Both the position numbers and the translations under genes were made by a program. The notes under the pieces are model-generated. The model saw only the letters and a list, made by a program, of their open reading frames with translations, was not told the origin of the DNA and did not search any database. Below, in pieces: positions 47,052-48,019 of a DNA stretch of 48,019 nucleotides (its first letter is position 1; each line of letters opens with the position of its first letter). Source of the DNA: Streptomyces sp. JJ38 (GTDB lineage: Bacteria > Actinomycetota > Actinomycetes > Streptomycetales > Streptomycetaceae); the NCBI RefSeq assembly GCF_019303475.1, contig NZ_JABLSI010000040.1:1-48019 (forward strand), in the 5' to 3' direction.

Positions 47052-47950
47052 TGGCCGGTACCGCACACGTCCACGGCACCCCGACCCCGGCCGCCCACCA
47101 CGACGCGGCCGACCTGCCGCCCGTCCCCGGCGACGCGCGCGGCAACCTGGAGCTCCTCACCTCCGTCCTGGCCGCGGCCCGGGCCGAGAACCGCGCCGCC
47201 CTGGTGGGTTACCTGCCCGCGGGCTTCCCGACCGTCGACGGCGGCATCGCCGCCTGTACCGCACTGCTGGAGAGCGGCTGCGACGTCGTCGAGGTCGGAC
47301 TCCCGCACAGCGACCCGGTGCTGGACGGCCCGGTCATCCAGACCGCCGACGACATCGCGCTGCGCGGCGGCGTCCGCATCGCCGACGTCCTGCGCACGGT
47401 GCGTGAGGCCCACGCCGCCACCGGCAAGCCGGTGTTGTGCATGACGTACTGGAACCCGGTGGACCGCTACGGCCCCGAGCGGTTCGCCGCCGAGCTGGCC
47501 GCCGCGGGCGGGGCGGGCTGCATCCTGCCCGACCTGCCGGTGGAGGAGTCCGACGGCTGGCGGAAGTCGGCGGCCCATCACGGGCTCGCCACCGTCTTCG
47601 TCGTGGCGCCCAGCAGCCGCGACGAGCGGCTGGCCACCATCACCGCGGCCGGCAGCGGCTTCGTGTACGCGGCCTCGCTGATGGGCGTCACCGGGACGCG
47701 CGAGTCCGTGGGCCGGGAGGCCGCAAACCTGGTCGCCCGCACGAGGGCGACGACCGAGCTGCCGGTGTGTGTCGGCCTCGGCGTCTCCACCCCGGAACAG
47801 GCCGCCGAGGTCGCCGGATTCGCCGACGGGGTCATCGTCGGCTCGGCGTTCGTCAAGGAGCTGCTCGCCCACCCGGACGACCTGGAGGCCGGGCTCGCCG
47901 GCGTCCGCCGCCTGGCCGGTGAGCTCGCGGCCGGCGTCCGCCGCGGCTGA
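47051..47950 (+). CDS. trpA: Tryptophan synthase alpha chain
   Basis: TrpA cleaves indole-3-glycerol phosphate to indole, which tunnels to TrpB. The 299-residue TIM barrel has the catalytic Glu and Asp in VVEVGLPHSDPVLDGPVIQ, the LVGYLPAGFPTVDG start of the barrel, ILPDLPVEES, and the phosphate site VGLGVSTPEQAAEV. A roughly 40-residue His/Ala/Pro-rich N-terminal extension precedes the core. A later start within it is possible, but the one-base overlap with trpB favours this ATG. Confidence 0.96.
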
Positions 47951-47966
47951 GGCCGTCACGCGGCCT

Positions 47967-48019
47967 GCGCTTGCCGGCCCCGCGCCTTCGCGCAGGGCCG
48001 GCAAGCGCCGCCCCCGGCG
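47967..48019. repeat. Hairpin after trpA that is also a copy of the dispersed repeat (copy D, runs off the window)
   Basis: GCGCTTGCCGGCCC (47967-47980) and its perfect complement (47995-48008) form a 14-base stem 17 bases after the trpA stop, suitable as a terminator. The same 42 bases align without gaps to 8763-8804 (ending CAGGGCyGGCAAGCGC in both) and are followed in both places by GCCCCCGGC. The rest of the copy lies beyond the window. Confidence 0.65.

Overview
The window is a high-GC actinomycete chromosome segment, almost certainly Streptomyces. The signs are strong GC bias at third codon positions, frequent GTG starts, a DivIVA-type polar growth protein, the dual-function isomerase PriA in place of HisA/TrpF, a trpX/trpM-like small gene between trpC and trpB, and a gene order that from memory follows the conserved core of S. 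coelicolor (ftsW to trpA). I see no integrase, transposase, CRISPR array, rRNA, tRNA or biosynthetic cluster. Most of the window is core genome. The less ordinary content lies in regulatory DNA, small genes and a few accessory genes.

Layout. (1) 1-8758, + strand: the division and cell-wall cluster ftsW(partial)-murG-ftsQ-ftsZ-pgeF-ylmE-sepF-ylmG-divIVA. A roughly 400-base leader before ftsZ holds a BldD-like palindrome, a candidate promoter and a further inverted repeat. The cluster ends at a 20-bp perfect hairpin. (2) 8926-12387, - strand: ileS, an IleRS with an unusual GxHH signature, behind a T-box leader. (3) 12581-21829: a histone-like/DksA zinc-finger protein, lspA, a secreted M6-like protease, rluD, an MscS channel, a dienelactone hydrolase-like protein, a Tat-exported PhoD phosphatase with a possible PHO box, a membrane-anchored DsbA-like protein and a membrane protein. 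(4) 22028-25570: dnaE, the replicative polymerase alpha subunit. (5) 25810-33343: a 50-residue basic protein, a NYN-domain protein, an ABC-2 exporter pair, a membrane protein, YbaK, a LON-domain protein and a large beta-helix-like membrane protein. (6) 33505-39230: the tightly overlapping operon hisD-hisC-hisB-(small membrane protein)-hisH-priA-ridA-hisF. (7) 39301-40851, - strand: a TIGR03085-like protein and a septum-formation-domain-like membrane protein. (8) 40998-44499: hisI-trpE, a trp-associated membrane protein, an HGxxPAAW protein and a DUF2752 protein. (9) 44657-47950: trpC-trpM-trpB-trpA.

How the genes work together: the first block makes lipid II (MurG), assembles the divisome (FtsZ, SepF, FtsQ, FtsW) and directs tip growth (DivIVA). 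The his and trp blocks share phosphoribosyl chemistry, and PriA should serve both pathways, since no trpF is present in the window. Two signals recur across the window. One is a dispersed intergenic repeat family (four copies or partial copies). The other is a set of -10-like hexamers placed 6-8 bases before GTG/ATG starts, typical of leaderless transcripts. I found no convincing wholly new multi-gene system.
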